Shown piece by piece: positions 20,941 to 30,124 of a stretch of DNA of 64,000 bases. The stretch spans positions 141,253-205,252 of the forward strand of contig NZ_JAIFXZ010000005.1 in assembly GCF_021033825.1 (NCBI RefSeq), written 5' to 3'. The stretch's first letter is position 1, and each line of letters begins with the position of its first letter. Origin of the DNA: Dietzia aurantiaca. Its GTDB lineage: Bacteria > Actinomycetota > Actinomycetes > Mycobacteriales > Mycobacteriaceae. The notes under the pieces were generated by a model. It made no database searches and was not told the DNA's origin. It saw nothing but the letters and a program-made list of their open reading frames with translations. Made by a program: the position numbers and the translations under genes.

Positions 20941-21822
20941 ATGGGGGGATTCGGGGTAGCGCAGACCACGGCGTGGCAGCGTGCACGCGCGACGCGCGTG
21001 GCCGGGCGCGTGGGCCGTGTCGGCACGGCGATGGCCGAGGTCGGCCGGCATGTGACGTTTGCGGGCAAGGTCCTGGTGTCCCTGCCCACGGCGCTCGTAC
21101 GCTACCGCGGTCAGGTCGTCCGCGAGGTCGTGGACGTGGGCTTCGGTTCCAAGTCGCTGGTCGCCGGCGGCGGCACGGTGGGGATCGTGCTGGCGATGTC
21201 GGCGGTCGCGGCGATCATGGTCGGCGTCGAGACCTACCGCGGCCTCGACCTGATCGGCATGACCACCCTGTCGGGGATGCTCTCGGCGATGGCCAACACG
21301 CGCGAGCTCGCGCCGGTGGTGGCCTCGATCGCGCTCGCGGCGAAGGTCGGCACGGGCTTCACCGCGAGACTCGGCTCTATGCGGATCTCGGATGAGATCG
21401 ACGCGCTCGACTCCATGTCCGTGCCCACGATCCCGTATCTGGCGGGCACGCGCCTGATCGCCACGATGATCTGCATCGTGCCGCTGTACGCGATCGGCCT
21501 GGTCGCCACCTACATCGCCACCCGGGTGGTGGTCGTCTATGTCAACGGCGGCTCGGCCGGCACGTACGACCACTTCTTCAGCATCACGCTCGGCCCCGAG
21601 GACGTGCTCTATTCGCTCGTCAAGGCGGTGGTGTTCGCGGCGGTGATCGTGCTGGTGCACTGCAGCTACGGCTACTACGCCACCGGCGGTCCGGAGGGGG
21701 TCGGCCGCGCGGCGGGACGGGCGCTGCGGACGTCCATCCTGGCGATCGGCTTCCTCGACATCGTCCTGACCTTCGCGCTCTGGGGCCTGGTGCCCGAGGT
21801 GCCGGCGCTGGGGATCACGTGA
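20941..21822 (+). CDS. MlaE-family ABC permease YrbEB of the Mce importer
   Basis: 293 aa, the second YrbE permease. The signature is 'GFTARLGSMRISDEIDALDS' near residue 141, and 'MSVPTIPYLAGTRLIATMIC' is characteristic of the B-type protein. AGAGGGG lies about 10 bp before the ATG. Its last codons overlap the GTG of mceA (GTGA at 21819-21822), so permease and first Mce protein are translationally coupled. Confidence 0.92.
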   Translation: MGGFGVAQTTAWQRARATRVAGRVGRVGTAMAEVGRHVTFAGKVLVSLPTALVRYRGQVVREVVDVGFGSKSLVAGGGTVGIVLAMSAVAAIMVGVETYRGLDLIGMTTLSGMLSAMANTRELAPVVASIALAAKVGTGFTARLGSMRISDEIDALDSMSVPTIPYLAGTRLIATMICIVPLYAIGLVATYIATRVVVVYVNGGSAGTYDHFFSITLGPEDVLYSLVKAVVFAAVIVLVHCSYGYYATGGPEGVGRAAGRALRTSILAIGFLDIVLTFALWGLVPEVPALGIT

Positions 21823-23168
21823 GGCGGCGTGTGGCGGGGCCGACCCCGCAGAGGACGTTGATCCTGCGCGGCGTGGTGTTCACGATCGTGGCGGTGGTGG
21901 TCGGGGTCCTGCTCGTGGGCCGCGGGGCGGGGATGTTCGACACCGGGACCAGAGTGTGGTCGGTGCTGCCGGCCGACGCGGGCCGGATCGCGGTGAACGC
22001 GCCGGTCTACCACCTGGGAGTGAAGGTGGGCGACGTCCGGGCGTCGGAGGGGGCCAGGGGCGGTGCCCTCGTCGACGGCCGGGCCGCCGGCGGAGGCGCT
22101 GCAGCCAACGACAAGAATTATGACGACGACGTCGCCGAGCCCGGCACCCGCATCGAGATGCTCATCGGCGACGAATTCGCCGACCGCATTCCCTCGAACG
22201 TGCTGGTGCGGGCCGTGCCGCGGACGCTGTTCGGGGACATCCGGCTGGATCTGGTGTCGCCTCCGGTGCCGGAAGGCGCCACCCCGCGAGCCTTCTCGAC
22301 CGGCGCCACGGTGACCGACGGCGAGCAGATCCCGGCCGACGGTTCCGATGAGGCGGTGCTGCTCTACGACGTGTTCACCCGCGCGAGCGACCTGCTGGTC
22401 GCGATCGAGCCGGAGAAGATGCAGATCACGCTCACCGCGCTCGCCCGCGCGCTGGACGGCCGCGGCGAGATGCTGGGTCGCACAATCGAGGACGCTGACC
22501 GTGCCGGTGCCGAACTGGCGCCGGCGCTGGAGAACGCCGCCGCGGCCTCGCCCGCACTGGCCGCACTCGCCGAGGACCTGGCCGGCGCGACGCCGCAGAT
22601 CCTCGAGACACTGCAGGAGGCCACGCGGTTGTCGCAGATCGTCCTCGACCGGCCGGGTTCGCTGCGCCGACTACTCGACGCCGGGCTCGCGGCCGCCGGG
22701 TCGGGCGCGGTCATGGCGGACCGGACCGTCCCCGGTGCGATCCGGCTCGTGAGCGACACCGGGGTGGTGTTCGACCACACCGCACGCAATCCACACGGGG
22801 TGATCAACACCCTCTACGCGATGCGGCCGATGGGCGAGGCCGGCGCGGCCGCGTTCTCCACCGGGCGGTTCAACATCACCGCCGTGCCGTCGTTCGCCGA
22901 CCCGATGCCCTACGGCCCGCAGGACTGCCCTCGCCACCCCGGCCTGGCCGGGTCGACGTGTACCGGCGCGCCCACGACCGAGCACGATCCCGGGCTCACG
23001 GTCAACGCCGCCGGCGAGCGCGAGGTCCTCCGCGAACTCCAGGCAGCCGCGGCGACGGAGCCCGGCACGCCGGTGCCGCCGCCCGCCGATCCGGCCGCGG
23101 ACCCGGCGGCCGCCGCGTGGACGATGCTGGGCCCTCTCGTCCGGGGGGCCGAGGTGGCGATCCGATGA
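21819..23168 (+). CDS. MCE-family protein, MceA position
   Basis: 449 aa. One N-terminal membrane anchor (about residues 12-34, 'ILRGVVFTIVAVVVGVLLVG') is followed by the MlaD/Mce beta-barrel domain and long helical segments that build the periplasmic lipid channel. The MlaD domain contains an unusual Gly/Ala/Asp-rich insertion (about residues 72-107) before 'TRIEMLIGDEFADRIPSNV'. 'RAVPRTLFGDIRLDLVSPP' is the usual Mce core. The C-terminal ~60 residues are Pro/Ala-rich. It is the first of six consecutive mce genes, all overlapping or nearly so, as in mce1-mce4 operons. Confidence 0.9.
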   Translation: MRRRVAGPTPQRTLILRGVVFTIVAVVVGVLLVGRGAGMFDTGTRVWSVLPADAGRIAVNAPVYHLGVKVGDVRASEGARGGALVDGRAAGGGAAANDKNYDDDVAEPGTRIEMLIGDEFADRIPSNVLVRAVPRTLFGDIRLDLVSPPVPEGATPRAFSTGATVTDGEQIPADGSDEAVLLYDVFTRASDLLVAIEPEKMQITLTALARALDGRGEMLGRTIEDADRAGAELAPALENAAAASPALAALAEDLAGATPQILETLQEATRLSQIVLDRPGSLRRLLDAGLAAAGSGAVMADRTVPGAIRLVSDTGVVFDHTARNPHGVINTLYAMRPMGEAGAAAFSTGRFNITAVPSFADPMPYGPQDCPRHPGLAGSTCTGAPTTEHDPGLTVNAAGEREVLRELQAAAATEPGTPVPPPADPAADPAAAAWTMLGPLVRGAEVAIR

Positions 23169-24211
23169 CCTCACGCAAGGGCCTGTGGCCCGCCCTGAAA
23201 CTGTTCGCCTACTGCCTGATCGGTGTGCTGTGCACCATTCTCGTGGTCAACACGCTGCGCGTTCCCGTGGGCTGGGGCGCCCGCTCCTACAGCGCTGAGT
23301 TCACCGACGTCGGTGGCCTGGGCGACGGCTCGGAGGTCACGGTGGCCGGCGTGCGCGTGGGTCAGGTGCTGGGCGTCAAGCGCGAGATCGGGCCGGACGG
23401 CGAGGTGATCGCGGTGGTCGACTTCGAGGTCGAGCGCTCGCACCCGGTCACCGACGGTGCACAGGCGTCGGTCCGTTACGGCGACATGCTGGGGATCCGG
23501 TACCTGTCGCTGGACCCCACCGCGGACGGGGCGCCGGCGGTGGGCGGCGCGGCCGAGCTCGCCGAGGACTCCGTGATCCCGTTGTCCGCGACCACTGACC
23601 CGGTGGATCTGACCGCGCTGGTCAACGGGTTCAAGCCGCTGTTCGAGGCGGTGAGCCCGGAGGAGGTCAACACCCTGTCGACCACAGTCGTGGCCGCGTT
23701 CCAGGGCGAGCCCGGGGCGATGGACGTCCTACTCGCGCGGCTCGCGCTGCTGAGCCGGGACATCGTGGGCCGCGAAGACGTGTACGTCCGTCTGGCCGAC
23801 AACATCGAGGAGCTCAATTCCACGCTCGTCGACCGAGGGGCGGACCTGCAGGACCTCATCCGCGGCCTCGACACGGTCGCCGGCGCTCTCGCCGACGGGG
23901 ACGGCCGGGAGCTGGCGCTACTCCTCGACCGCGGCGGCAGCTCCGTGGCGACGCTCGCCGCGATGCTGGACGAGACCGACGCCGACCTGCGGGCGAGCAT
24001 CGAGGCGGCCCGCCACACCACTGATGGCTGGATCCCCCACTCCCCCGCGTTCGATGCCGCGCTGCGGCAGGCCCCGGTGTTCGCCCGCGAGGTCAACACC
24101 ATCGGTCAGAAGGGCGGGTTCCTCTCGCTCTACATGTGCAACTTCACGGTGAAGCAGGGCGACTGGGAGGCCAGCCTGTTCGGCTACCGGAACTCGGAGG
24201 CCTGCCGATGA
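23165..24211 (+). CDS. MCE-family protein, MceB position
   Basis: 348 aa, N-terminal membrane anchor ('LFAYCLIGVLCTILVVNTL', about residues 12-31), then the MlaD domain 'SYSAEFTDVGGLGDGSEVTV' with 'AGVRVGQVLGVKRE', and 'ASVRYGDMLGIRYLSLDP'. It ends with the Cys-containing C terminus 'GFLSLYMCNFTVK...SEAC', typical of MceB. It overlaps mceA by 4 bp (ATGA) and mceC by 4 bp. It forms part of the hetero-hexameric shaft that carries lipid across the periplasm to YrbEAB. Confidence 0.9.
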   Translation: MTSRKGLWPALKLFAYCLIGVLCTILVVNTLRVPVGWGARSYSAEFTDVGGLGDGSEVTVAGVRVGQVLGVKREIGPDGEVIAVVDFEVERSHPVTDGAQASVRYGDMLGIRYLSLDPTADGAPAVGGAAELAEDSVIPLSATTDPVDLTALVNGFKPLFEAVSPEEVNTLSTTVVAAFQGEPGAMDVLLARLALLSRDIVGREDVYVRLADNIEELNSTLVDRGADLQDLIRGLDTVAGALADGDGRELALLLDRGGSSVATLAAMLDETDADLRASIEAARHTTDGWIPHSPAFDAALRQAPVFAREVNTIGQKGGFLSLYMCNFTVKQGDWEASLFGYRNSEACR

Positions 24212-25251
24212 GACCCCTCACCCTCGTCCGGGAGAGCCTGCTGGATCTGTTCCGCGACCCGCGCCACGAGCGTCGTGGGAACACCGTGCTGGTCGGTGCC
24301 GCGTCGATTCTGCTGGTCATCGCCCTGTTCGCGGCCAGTATGGCGCTTCCCCGTCTCTGGTACGTATTGCGCACCGAGTACTACTCGGCCGAGTTCCACA
24401 ACGCCGGTGGCCTCCGGGCCGGCGACCCGGTCCTGGTGGCCGGGGTGCCGAGCGGCCGGGTGGACTCGCTGTCGACCGACGGCGGCCTGGCCGTGGTGGG
24501 GTTCCGCCTCGACCGCGGGCAGGACCTCGGCGAGGCCAGCACCGCGACGGTCGGCCTCAAGTCGATTCTCGGCAACCGTTTCCTCGAGGTGGTCCCCGCC
24601 GGCGGTGGCGACCTGGGGTCGGACAGGCGCATCGGGGTCGCCCGGACCACATCGCCCTACATGATCGATGACATGGGCGGCGCGGTGACCGAGCTCGCCG
24701 ACGGGATCGACGTCGACGCGGTGAGCGCACTCATCGACAACCTGGACAGCATCCTGCCCCAGGACGCCGAGGCGACCGGCGAGGCGATCGACGACATCTC
24801 CGCCGCGCTCGGCCTGATGGCTCGCGACGACGACCGCATGTCCCGGGTGATCGCCACGACCCGCGAACTCACCGGGGTGCTGGTGTCCCAGGAGCAGAGC
24901 ATCAACGCACTCACCGACCAGTCGCTCGTGCTGGTCACCGTGCTCACCCAGCGCCGCGAGGCCCTCAGCGCGATGGTCGCCTCGCTGGAGGAGCTGGCCG
25001 TCCGGGTCAGCGCACTGCTCGAGGAGGAGTCCGACGACGTGAACCAGCTGCTGGTGAACATGCGCTCGATCAGTGAGACCTATCAGCGCAACATCGAGGT
25101 GATGGACGAGGTCCTCACTCGCATGCCGCCCGGCCTCCGCGCCGTCACCGACGCGTCCGGAAACGGCCCGTGGACCGACGTCGCGACGCCCACCGGGCCG
25201 ATCCCGGACTCCGCGCTCTGTGCACTGGGGGTGATGGACGGATGCAACTGA
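24208..25251 (+). CDS. MCE-family protein, MceC position
   Basis: 347 aa. The anchor is at about residues 24-47 ('NTVLVGAASILLVIALFAAS'), preceded by a basic cytosolic stretch 'FRDPRHERRG'. The MlaD domain starts at 'YYSAEFHNAGGLRAGDPVLV', followed by 'AGVPSGRVDSLS' and 'LKSILGNRFLEVVPAG'. Long helices follow. It is coupled to mceB (ATGA) and overlaps mceD by 10 bp. The role is as for the other Mce subunits, a ring in the lipid conduit. Confidence 0.9.
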   Translation: MRPLTLVRESLLDLFRDPRHERRGNTVLVGAASILLVIALFAASMALPRLWYVLRTEYYSAEFHNAGGLRAGDPVLVAGVPSGRVDSLSTDGGLAVVGFRLDRGQDLGEASTATVGLKSILGNRFLEVVPAGGGDLGSDRRIGVARTTSPYMIDDMGGAVTELADGIDVDAVSALIDNLDSILPQDAEATGEAIDDISAALGLMARDDDRMSRVIATTRELTGVLVSQEQSINALTDQSLVLVTVLTQRREALSAMVASLEELAVRVSALLEEESDDVNQLLVNMRSISETYQRNIEVMDEVLTRMPPGLRAVTDASGNGPWTDVATPTGPIPDSALCALGVMDGCN

Positions 25252-26339
25252 CACGTACACGAGTCCTTACCGTGCTGACGGTCGTCGTCGTCGCCGTCGT
25301 CGTCCTCATCTACCTCCTGTCCGGTGCGCGCACCGACGATCGCGTCCGCCTCTCGGCGGACTTCGCCTCGGCCGACGGCGTCTACGTCGGCTCCCAGGTG
25401 CGCATCGTCGGCGTCGAGGTGGGGCTGGTCGAGAAGGTCGAACCGATGGGCGACGTCGTGCGCGTCCACCTCACGCTCGACCCCGGCACCGAGCTGCCCG
25501 AGGACGTCGGCGCGCTGGTCATGAACCCGGCGGTCATCGCGGACCGGTTCGTCGAGCTGACCCCGGCGTACCAGGGCGGGCCCACGTTCGGGGAGGGCGG
25601 CACCATCCCGGCGGACCGCACCCGTGCCCCGCTCGACTTCGACGAGTTCGTCTCCAGCCTCGACACGCTGAGTTCGGCGTTCGCGCCCGGCGCCGAGGAG
25701 ATGGCCGAGGGCCTCGACCGGGGCGCCGAGGCGCTCGACGGGCGCGGCCGCACCCTGAACCGGGCGATCCGGAACCTGTCCACGGTCTCGGCCGTGGGCG
25801 GCGACCGCGCCGAGGACCTCGACGCGATCATCACCGAACTCGCCGTGCTCATGGACGCCGCCGGGGGGCGCGACCAGACCATGCGGGACCTCGTCCTGGG
25901 ACTCGACGACCTCGGCCGACAGATCCGGCAGGACCAGATCGACGTGGCCGCCCCGGCCGACGATCTGCGCGTGATCCTCGACCAGCTGGACACGATCGTC
26001 GCCGAGCGCGGCGAGGACATCACCGCCACCACCGACGCGACCCGTGAGGTCACCGCGATGTACGCCGAGCACCGCGAGGACTTCGCCGAGTTCCTCGACC
26101 TGTACCCGGTCATGATGGAGAACCTCGCGATGGGCGTCGGGACGGACGGTCGCGCCCGGATCCGGCTCAACGTCTCGTCCAACATCACGCACTTCGCGCG
26201 CGGCCGCGAGCTGTGTGCCCGCGAACCGCTGCCGCTCTGCACCGGCGCCGGGCTGACCAACCCGCTGATGTTTCCCGTGGAACAGAGCGATCCGATCGGG
26301 CTGGTCGGCGCATTCGAACGGATCACGGGGGGTGGATGA
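25242..26339 (+). CDS. MCE-family protein, MceD position
   Basis: 365 aa. The anchor is 'VLTVLTVVVVAVVVLIYLLS' at about residues 8-27. The MlaD domain reads 'VRLSADFASADGVYVGSQVR' then 'IVGVEVGLVEKVEPMGD', followed by 'ALVMNPAVIADRFVELTPAY'. The start 'MQLTRTRV' lies inside mceC (10-bp overlap), chosen because it places the anchor at the very N terminus as in other Mce proteins. The stop overlaps the mceE ATG. Confidence 0.9.
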   Translation: MQLTRTRVLTVLTVVVVAVVVLIYLLSGARTDDRVRLSADFASADGVYVGSQVRIVGVEVGLVEKVEPMGDVVRVHLTLDPGTELPEDVGALVMNPAVIADRFVELTPAYQGGPTFGEGGTIPADRTRAPLDFDEFVSSLDTLSSAFAPGAEEMAEGLDRGAEALDGRGRTLNRAIRNLSTVSAVGGDRAEDLDAIITELAVLMDAAGGRDQTMRDLVLGLDDLGRQIRQDQIDVAAPADDLRVILDQLDTIVAERGEDITATTDATREVTAMYAEHREDFAEFLDLYPVMMENLAMGVGTDGRARIRLNVSSNITHFARGRELCAREPLPLCTGAGLTNPLMFPVEQSDPIGLVGAFERITGGG

Positions 26340-27388
26340 GCATGCGTGAGACCAGGACCGGACCGCACCTGGTGCGCGGGGTCGTCGTGCTCGTGGGGGT
26401 GTTGCTGCTCGTGGCGGCGACGGTGATCGCCCTCAACTCGCCGCGGCTCTCGCTCCAGGCGTGGCCACTGGGCATGGACACCGGCAGCGACTCTGCAGAC
26501 GTAGAGATGCGTTTCGAGCGGGCCGACCGGCTCGCCCCCGGCGCCGAGGTCCGCTACGGGGAGAGCCTCGTCGGGCGCGTCCGTTCCGTCGACGCCGACG
26601 GCTCCGATGCCGTGATCGGCGTGCGGCTCGAGGGCGACTCCGGCGTGCCGGCAGATGTGTTCGCCGAGATCCGCCTGCCCACCGCCCTGGGTAGCCCGTT
26701 CATCGCGCTCACGCCGCCGCGGGGCGACCGGTCGACGGAGCTCCTCGAGGACACCCGGCTCCTCCCGCTCGCCCGCACCGGCGTGGGGCCCGACCTGGAG
26801 TCGAGCCTGGCGTCGCTCGGCCTGCTGCTCAACGGCAGCGGTATCGACCAGCTGGGCACGGTGATGGAGGAGCTCACGATCGCGCTCGACGGGCGCGGCG
26901 ACGAGATCGCCCGTATCCGCGACCGGGGCGACCGCGCGCTCGAACTCTACGAACTACACCGCGACGACATCGATCGCACGATCGTCGCTCTCGACCGGGT
27001 CAACTCCGCGCTGGCGGCCCGGCGGGACCTCATCGACCGCGGCATGCAGGTCTCGGCTGACCTCGTCTCCGAGGCCGCGGCCAGCCGCGAGACGATCCTC
27101 GCGCTCATGGACACCACCGCCGCGCTGACGGTGCAGGTCGAGGAGTTCACCACGGGTACCGACGGACGGATCGCTCCCTCGCTGTCCACCCTGAACCTCC
27201 TCCTGCAGGACATGGAGGGTTTCGGCGGGGAGGTGGCCCCGACGCTGGACGCGCTGCAGCGTTTCGTCGTCCTGTTCGACGAGGCGATTCGCGGCGACCA
27301 CATGATGTTCGACGGTGCCCTCGACCTTCCCGGCTCGCTGGATTCACTCGGCACCGGTGGCGAGGCCCGCATGGGAGGCACCCCGTGA
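26336..27388 (+). CDS. MCE-family protein, MceE position (no lipobox cysteine)
   Basis: 350 aa. The N-terminal hydrophobic segment 'GVVVLVGVLLLVAATVIALN' is a membrane anchor or signal; the MlaD-like part follows ('VEMRFERADRLAPGAEVRYG', 'ESLVGRVRSVDADGSD'). In mycobacterial operons MceE is usually a lipoprotein, but no Cys is present in or near this signal, so it appears to be membrane-anchored instead. The ATG at 26336 overlaps the mceD stop; a second ATG two codons later is possible. It overlaps mceF by 4 bp. Confidence 0.88.
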   Translation: MSMRETRTGPHLVRGVVVLVGVLLLVAATVIALNSPRLSLQAWPLGMDTGSDSADVEMRFERADRLAPGAEVRYGESLVGRVRSVDADGSDAVIGVRLEGDSGVPADVFAEIRLPTALGSPFIALTPPRGDRSTELLEDTRLLPLARTGVGPDLESSLASLGLLLNGSGIDQLGTVMEELTIALDGRGDEIARIRDRGDRALELYELHRDDIDRTIVALDRVNSALAARRDLIDRGMQVSADLVSEAAASRETILALMDTTAALTVQVEEFTTGTDGRIAPSLSTLNLLLQDMEGFGGEVAPTLDALQRFVVLFDEAIRGDHMMFDGALDLPGSLDSLGTGGEARMGGTP

Positions 27389-28602
27389 ACCGCCATATCG
27401 CCGCGCAGGCGGTGCTCTTCGCGATCATCTCCGTCGTCGCGATCGCCTTCGGCGTCCGCTACATCACCGAGGACGCGGACGTCTCTCGCGGTTTCCGGGT
27501 GGTGGCGCACATGGAGGATGCCCGCGGGATGGGGCCAGGCGTGCGGGTCACGTATCGCGGCGTGGACGTGGGCGTGATCCAGGACGCGATCCTGGACGGT
27601 TCGGGTGGGGTCGAGCTCCGGCTGCGCATCCTCGACGGGACGCAGATCCCGGTCGATTCGCCTGCGCGGGTCGTCACGAGCACCGCGCTCGGTGACAACC
27701 GGCTCGACGTGCGCCCGGCCGACGACGCCGGGCCGTACCTGCAGGACGGGGATACGCTGCTTGTCCGGCCGGAGGATCAGCCGGCGAAGCTGGAGAATCT
27801 CATCGCGGACATCGAGACCTCCCTGCTGGCGCTCGATCCGGAGTCCCTGGCCACGATCGGTGACAGCAATGCCGAGGCGCTCGAGGGCAACGGTGATCGA
27901 CTCGGGGCGATCATCGAGGACACCGCGACCCTGACCGCGATGCTCGCCGACACCGCCCCGACCCTGCGGGGGCTCGTCGACGACGGGTTGGTCACCGTGC
28001 GTGCACTCGCCGAGCGGGACGCCCCGATCTCGGGGGCCGCGACGGTGGCCCGGGACGTGACGGGGCAGCTGGCCCGTCGCGAGGACACCCTCGTCCACCT
28101 TCTCGACCGCTCGCCCGAGGCGATGCTGCGGGCGCAGCAACTGCTGGACGCCAATCGGGAGAACGCTGCCGGCCTGCTGGCCAACACCCTGGTTGTGACT
28201 CCGGTGTTCCGCGATCGCGGGCCGGCCTGGGAGGCCGGACTGACGCAGGGCGAGCGCGGCCTGCGGGCGCTCGCGGGCACGGTGCGCGACGGCCGGGCCG
28301 ACTTCCAGCTGGTCGCCACCCAGGGGCCGGTGTGCGTCTACCCGTATGAGCCGCGCGATATCCACGACGAGTCATGGCGGGAGCCGAACCTGCGGCTGTA
28401 CTGCCCGCCCGCCGAGGACCTCGAACAGCGCGGGTCGCGGGCGGCGCCCCGACCGAACGACGAGGGTCTGGCCGGGGCGACCGAACCCGGCACCCGGATC
28501 GGACCGGACATGGCCGAGGACCCGGCGATCATCCCCACCGGCAAGGAGATCGCCGCGTACTGGGCGACGATGATGGAAGGACTGCAGAGCAATGGCGGTT
28601 GA
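27385..28602 (+). CDS. MCE-family protein, MceF position
   Basis: 405 aa from a GTG in the mceE stop. The anchor is 'AVLFAIISVVAIAFGVRYI' at about residues 9-27. The MlaD domain is 'FRVVAHMEDARGMGPGVRVT' with 'YRGVDVGVIQDAI', then 'ARVVTSTALGDNRLDVRPAD'. The C-terminal third is hydrophilic and Pro/Arg-rich, as usual for the terminal Mce subunit. It overlaps the Mce-associated gene by 11 bp, the last Mce gene of the six. Confidence 0.9.
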   Translation: MNRHIAAQAVLFAIISVVAIAFGVRYITEDADVSRGFRVVAHMEDARGMGPGVRVTYRGVDVGVIQDAILDGSGGVELRLRILDGTQIPVDSPARVVTSTALGDNRLDVRPADDAGPYLQDGDTLLVRPEDQPAKLENLIADIETSLLALDPESLATIGDSNAEALEGNGDRLGAIIEDTATLTAMLADTAPTLRGLVDDGLVTVRALAERDAPISGAATVARDVTGQLARREDTLVHLLDRSPEAMLRAQQLLDANRENAAGLLANTLVVTPVFRDRGPAWEAGLTQGERGLRALAGTVRDGRADFQLVATQGPVCVYPYEPRDIHDESWREPNLRLYCPPAEDLEQRGSRAAPRPNDEGLAGATEPGTRIGPDMAEDPAIIPTGKEIAAYWATMMEGLQSNGG

Positions 28603-29110
28603 CAACGAGGCCGCGGGCCCGGAGAACACGAGGACGAAGCCCCGCGCGGGTCGGGCGATCGCGGGACTGGTGATCGTCGTGCTGCTGGTCGCGGTCGGTG
28701 TGCTCGGTTATCTGCTCTGGCAGGACCAGCGGCAGGACGCGCTGCGTCAGTCCGCCGCGGATGACGCCACACGGCTGGTGATCCAGCTGGCCACCTACGA
28801 CCACACCGACGTCGACCAGAACCTCGATGCGGTCGTGGCCGAGGCGACCCCGGGCTTCGCGGACCGCTACCGCGAGGTCTCCGAGGGGCTACGCGAACTG
28901 CTGGCCAGCGGTGAGGGCACCTCGACAGGGACCGTCACCCACGCCGCGGTGGAGAGCCTCGACGGAGACACCGCCGTCGTCCTGGTGTTCCTCGACCAGG
29001 AGGTCACCAACGTCACCGTCCCCGACGGGCGGGTCGACTCCAGTCGCATGGTCGTGACCGTCGTCCGCGACGGCGACCGGTGGCTGCTCGAGGACGCCCA
29101 GCTCGCCTGA
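28592..29110 (+). CDS. Mce-associated membrane protein
   Basis: 172 aa. One membrane segment lies at about residues 22-45 ('AIAGLVIVVLLVAVGVLGYL'), followed by an NTF2-like periplasmic domain ('ADRYREVSEGLRELLAS', 'VTHAAVESLDGDTAVVLVFL', 'DRWLLEDAQLA'). This layout is that of Mas/mammalian-cell-entry-associated proteins encoded after mceF in mycobacteria, which help stabilise the transporter. It starts within mceF (11-bp overlap). A short GC-rich gap with a CCCGCC/GGGCGGG hairpin follows before the third oxygenase. Confidence 0.82.
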   Translation: MAVDNEAAGPENTRTKPRAGRAIAGLVIVVLLVAVGVLGYLLWQDQRQDALRQSAADDATRLVIQLATYDHTDVDQNLDAVVAEATPGFADRYREVSEGLRELLASGEGTSTGTVTHAAVESLDGDTAVVLVFLDQEVTNVTVPDGRVDSSRMVVTVVRDGDRWLLEDAQLA

Positions 29111-29184
29111 CCCGCGGCACTGCGGGCCGTCACGATCCACGCACCCGCCGGACGGGCGGGCCAGACCCAGAAGGAGAACCTCCC

Positions 29185-30039
29185 ATGCTCGACGAGCTGC
29201 ACCGCAACCCCGCGCCGCCGGTCACCCGGGCGCGGCCGCCGCAGATCACCGATGCGATCGATTCGCTCGGCGCCGCCAGTGGTGTGGCCAACGTGATCAT
29301 GCAGCTGTCCTGGCCCGAGGTGGGCTGGGGCGTGCGCGAGAGCCGTGTGGACACCGGCAACGTGTACAAGCGGCCCTTCAAGCGGGCGCGGACCACGTTC
29401 CAGTACCTGGCGGTGGCCACGCTCGGCACCGACGAGGACAAGCGCCTGTACCGGGAGGCCGTCGACCGCGTGCACCGCCTCGTGCACTCCACTCCCGAGA
29501 GTCGGGTCAGGTACAGCGCGATGGACCCCAAGCTGCAGATGTGGGTCGCGGCCTGCCTCTACATCGGGTTCGAGGACGTCTTCGAATGGCTGCACGGCCC
29601 GATGGACGACTCGGACCGGGAGGACTTCTACGCCTCGGCCCAGACCCTGGGCACGACCCTGCAGGTGCGCCCGGAGCAGTGGCCGGCCACCCGCGCCGAG
29701 TTCGACGGCTACTGGCGCGAGGGCCTGGACCGGATCCGTTTCGACGAGCCGGTCCGCAGGCACCTGATCGGGCTGTCGGAGCTGCGGATGCTGCCCCAGC
29801 CCGCCAACGCCCTGTTCGGGCGGATCAACAAGTGGGTGACCTCCGGCTTCCTGCACCGCGAGTTCCGCGACGCGATCGGCCTTCCGTGGAGCCCGCGGGA
29901 CCAGCGGCGGTTCGAGACGTTCCTCGCCGTGACGGCCTGGCTCAACTCCATGCTGCCGGAGTCGATCCGGACGATCAGCTACCGGCTGCTCATCCTCGAC
30001 CTGCGGTGGCGGCTGCGGACGGGCCGATCCCTGGTGTGA
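29185..30039 (+). CDS. MpaB/Lcp-like oxygenase (DUF2236), copy 3
   Basis: 284 aa. The DUF2236 pattern is clear: 'NVIMQLSWPEVGWGVRESRV' (substrate-pocket region), 'FQYLAVATLGTDEDKRLYRE', the haem-ligand His region 'AVDRVHRLVHSTPESRVRYS' and 'AMDPKLQMWVAACLYIGFED'. AAGGAG at 29171-29176 is 8 bp before the ATG at 29185. It differs in length and sequence from copies 1 and 2; short DUF2236 proteins of this type are common near mce genes in mycobacteria. It is the last gene of the operon and faces the GntR gene. Confidence 0.83.
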   Translation: MLDELHRNPAPPVTRARPPQITDAIDSLGAASGVANVIMQLSWPEVGWGVRESRVDTGNVYKRPFKRARTTFQYLAVATLGTDEDKRLYREAVDRVHRLVHSTPESRVRYSAMDPKLQMWVAACLYIGFEDVFEWLHGPMDDSDREDFYASAQTLGTTLQVRPEQWPATRAEFDGYWREGLDRIRFDEPVRRHLIGLSELRMLPQPANALFGRINKWVTSGFLHREFRDAIGLPWSPRDQRRFETFLAVTAWLNSMLPESIRTISYRLLILDLRWRLRTGRSLV

Positions 30040-30124
30040 TGCCGGCGGCTGGTCGAGGTGGAGAGATCGACGACGAGGTTCGCCCGCCCGCCTCGGGTCC
30101 GCCACCAGCTCGGGCGGCCCGGCC

